From: Nipponacmea schrenckii
Taxonomy: Eukaryota > Mollusca > Gastropoda > Lottiidae
Assembly: GCA_030562195.1 (NCBI GenBank)
Contig: JAUJPP010000002.1
Coordinates: 2,542,001-2,606,000, forward strand
DNA: 64,000 nt
Reading direction: 5' to 3'
Position numbers and translations under genes: made by a program. This document shows positions 61,771-64,000 of the stretch, one piece after another (position 1 is the first letter of the stretch; each line of letters starts with the position of its first letter). Below the pieces are notes generated by a model. It ran no database searches and was not told where the DNA came from. It was given only the letters and a program-made list of their open reading frames with translations.

Positions 61771-62691
61771 GCCATATCTATCTATCTGTCAGGCAATGTT
61801 CTCATTAGCTTTGTACTCTGAATGAGTGAATCCTAGATATTATCAGTATCCATTAAATTCCTCTGATAATTTTATACTAGTGAAGTGATACTTACACTTT
61901 GAATAAAAACAATTAAATTTATATAATTTGTACTGTTTATAATATCATATTATCATTATTTGATAAAAATTATCTCATATTCATAATCATATACAGTACA
62001 GATTAGCATATATAAAATATGACTCATATTAAATGAATATGTTGAAATACAAGTTGATTCTGATATTCTCAAACTCAGTATTCATATTATAGTCATGATG
62101 GTACTGCCATGCCGATATAAATTTATAAACTTTTGATGAAATACGCTTTGCTCTTCTCCATTTAACTTTTGATAAGGACAACTAGTTTTTGGGGCTTAAT
62201 TTACCAAAAAATTGATTAATGCCTATGAGACACTAAACAAAACACACAAAACAGGAGCACACAATAAACTCATTATGTTTAAAACATTCTTCATCTGGAA
62301 TAGTACCTTTAAAATGGAAGTTTCTTTCCAAAATTGGGAAGGTGTATCAATTTAATTTAAGTAGCACTCTACACTCTTAGAGTACATCAAATTGAGCAAA
62401 TATCAACAAGTTGAAATCAATTGAAATGGTTGAAGAAAATAATGAAGATATATTTAGAACTTCCTCCTATAATTTTCTTTAAACTTTATAAGTCAAATGC
62501 TATAGTTTCTGAGTTTGTTTTGAAGATTATTTTCAAAAGAATAGGCCATGATCATTAAAAGAGGGGTAAGGGAAGCTCATTGTCATGAGGATAGAAACAC
62601 TATTTCTAAGGGCAAGGGAAAGATCTAGCTTCTGGATTGGGAAGGATCATTGCATCTGGAAAGATGCCATTGATGAGGTTTAAGGAAAGAT
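61771..62691. other. non-coding stretch, edge of an array
   Basis: Plain A+T-rich DNA to about 62560. From there to 62691 occasional ATCATTGCAT and GGGAAGG words look like very degenerate units of the array that follows. Confidence 0.4.
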
Positions 62692-62870
62692 GAAATAATA
62701 TCATTGCTAACAGGTTAAGTAAAATCATTCCTAACAGGTTAGGTAAGATCATTGCTAACAAGTTAGGTTAGACATTGCTAAGAGGTTAGGTAAGATCATT
62801 GCTAAGAGATTGGGAAATGATCATTGCTAAGAGATGGCAAGTGATCATTGCTAAGAGAAGAGGAAAGAGC
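62692..62870. repeat. minisatellite, about 25-bp unit, 7 copies
   Basis: Seven head-to-tail units carrying ATCATTGCTAACAGGTTAGG or ATCATTGCTAAGAGATTGGG with a short joint (GTAAG, GTGA). The left units have AACAGGTTAG and the right ones AAGAGATGG, so the array drifts in sequence along its length. More degenerate units seem to extend to about 62937. Confidence 0.9.
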
Positions 62871-62937
62871 TTAAAGATGAGTAAAAATTACTTCTAGGAA
62901 ATTTGAAAGTATCATTGTTAAGAGATAAGAAATGCTA

Positions 62938-63772
62938 AGTGGCCATATTTGTCAAGAATACCATCCTTGGCCATTGCATATCTAAATCATTACAGTCACA
63001 CTATTTACAGATATAAGATATATTTAAAGACACAAGTTGTTCTGTTCAACATCATGAATAAGTATGAAATATAAATTGTATATAGGTAGCTGGTCCATGA
63101 TGTAGAATGGAAGTCTTACAATACTCAATGAATCTGAGGACATGATACCATTGATAATTTCATTAGCATACATGAAAAATGAATCAACACAAAATTCGTG
63201 ATTATTTGTAACATTTTCCACATAACATAAACAAAATTCTTTAAATATTGTTGTTTACAGAATACATGTTCTTTTTAACTGAAGATACGATCACATAGAA
63301 GGTGGGATTGATTTACAAACAAGCAAACCTCTACATACTAAACACAGCAGATACATGTGATGAAATGCACATGAAAAATCTAAGATGATCACTTTGAAAT
63401 GTTCCAAAAACAATTTTTTTCCTGTACCATTCAAAATTGCCATTTCAAGTCTATCTTGAGCAGACAGGCATATTTTCATGAGCACAAAAACAGATAAATG
63501 AAATTCCAATTCATTCATTATTGTAATTTGCTACTTTGTACTACTATCCCACCTTAATTTCAGGTACAATATTTACAAAAACAGGTTGAAAATGAAAAGG
63601 TTAAATATTTGGACTGTTTACAAGAGAATTGAACACAATGTGACAACTGACCTTACAAAATAAATACTTTGATTACTCAACTGATTAAACACTCCAAAAA
63701 CAACACTTCTCAAATAAATTGTAGCAGACAACATTGTTGCATACCTGAAATCTCTGAAACACTTGCATTAAG
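62938..63772. other. non-coding stretch
   Basis: No exon or repeat recognised. Frames reach 75 codons at most. Confidence 0.4.
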
Positions 63773-64000
63773 TAAACTGGTGGTAATGACTGATCATCAA
63801 TAAGCTGGTCTAAAACCCTGACCATTAGTAAAGCAATCTAAATTACTGACCATCAGTTAACTGATCTGTCCATCAGTAAACTGTTATTGATCATTAACCA
63901 ATAGCCATAAGTAAACTGGTGTTAATCACCGATCATCAGTAAGCAAGTCTGAAACTATTGATCTTCTGTAAACTAGTCTAAATTACTGACCATCTGTTAA
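63773..64000. repeat. minisatellite, 28-bp unit, cut by the window end
   Basis: About eight units built on TAAACTGGTCTAAATTACTG plus ACCATCAG, mostly 28 bp, with one short (about 20 bp) and one long (about 35 bp) unit. The unit containing CTAAATTACTGACCATC occurs twice, near 63838 and 63980, and both times is followed by TTAA, which hints at a larger period of about 142 bp. The array continues past base 64000, so its size is unknown. Confidence 0.9.

Overview
The window looks like gene-poor, A+T-rich nuclear DNA (about two thirds A+T by eye) from a metazoan, most likely a marine invertebrate and plausibly a mollusc. There are no compact operons, ribosome binding sites or long open reading frames. 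The longest ATG-to-stop frames are about 100 to 120 codons and nearly all look like chance. The mollusc guess rests on three things: repeated copies of the AAGGGARATAACTC motif, which I remember as common in mollusc genomes; a short interspersed repeat whose minus strand reads through GCACGTTAAAGATCCCT to a (CATTT)n tail; and frequent TACATGTA-type words. No marker gene confirms it.

Coding content is minimal. Two stretches have reading frames that end at good splice donors and are reported as low-confidence exons: 3016-3215 on the minus strand, and 52472-52830 on the plus strand. I recognise no protein family in either. No tRNA, rRNA or other known RNA gene was found. The rest is best read as intergenic or intronic DNA.

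What the window does hold is repeats. A 1-kb DNA-transposon-like element (30583-31602) has matching 13-bp terminal inverted repeats and TTAA on both sides, like Kolobok or piggyBac insertions. Its CpG-richer left half keeps a reading frame broken by one stop codon. Six diverged copies of one short interspersed repeat (4527, 33899, 48741, 53697, 55434, 59650) all lie in the same orientation. Several foldback structures occur: a nearly perfect 85-bp palindrome at 45833-45917, a 121-bp one at 35787-35907, long-spaced arms at 61429-61770, and hairpins at 6313 and 28169.

Tandem repeats are unusually dense and unrelated to one another: two-copy duplications of about 137 bp (3774) and 147 bp (42483), and arrays with units of about 24 bp (14726), 30 bp (15267), 22 bp (38870), 40 bp (43344), 30 bp (56671), 25 bp (62692) and 28 bp (63773, running off the right edge). 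The 40-bp array has a three-unit higher-order period of 119 bp.

From left to right: 1-3.2 kb, non-coding plus a candidate exon; 3.8-14.7 kb, mostly plain DNA with a few repeats; 14.7-15.4 kb, two minisatellites; 15.4-28 kb, featureless; 28-36 kb, the transposon, the best short interspersed repeat and a foldback; 38.8-46 kb, three tandem arrays or duplications and the large palindrome; 48-60 kb, repeat copies, a candidate exon and the 30-bp array; 61-64 kb, an inverted repeat and two arrays. No cooperating gene system is visible.
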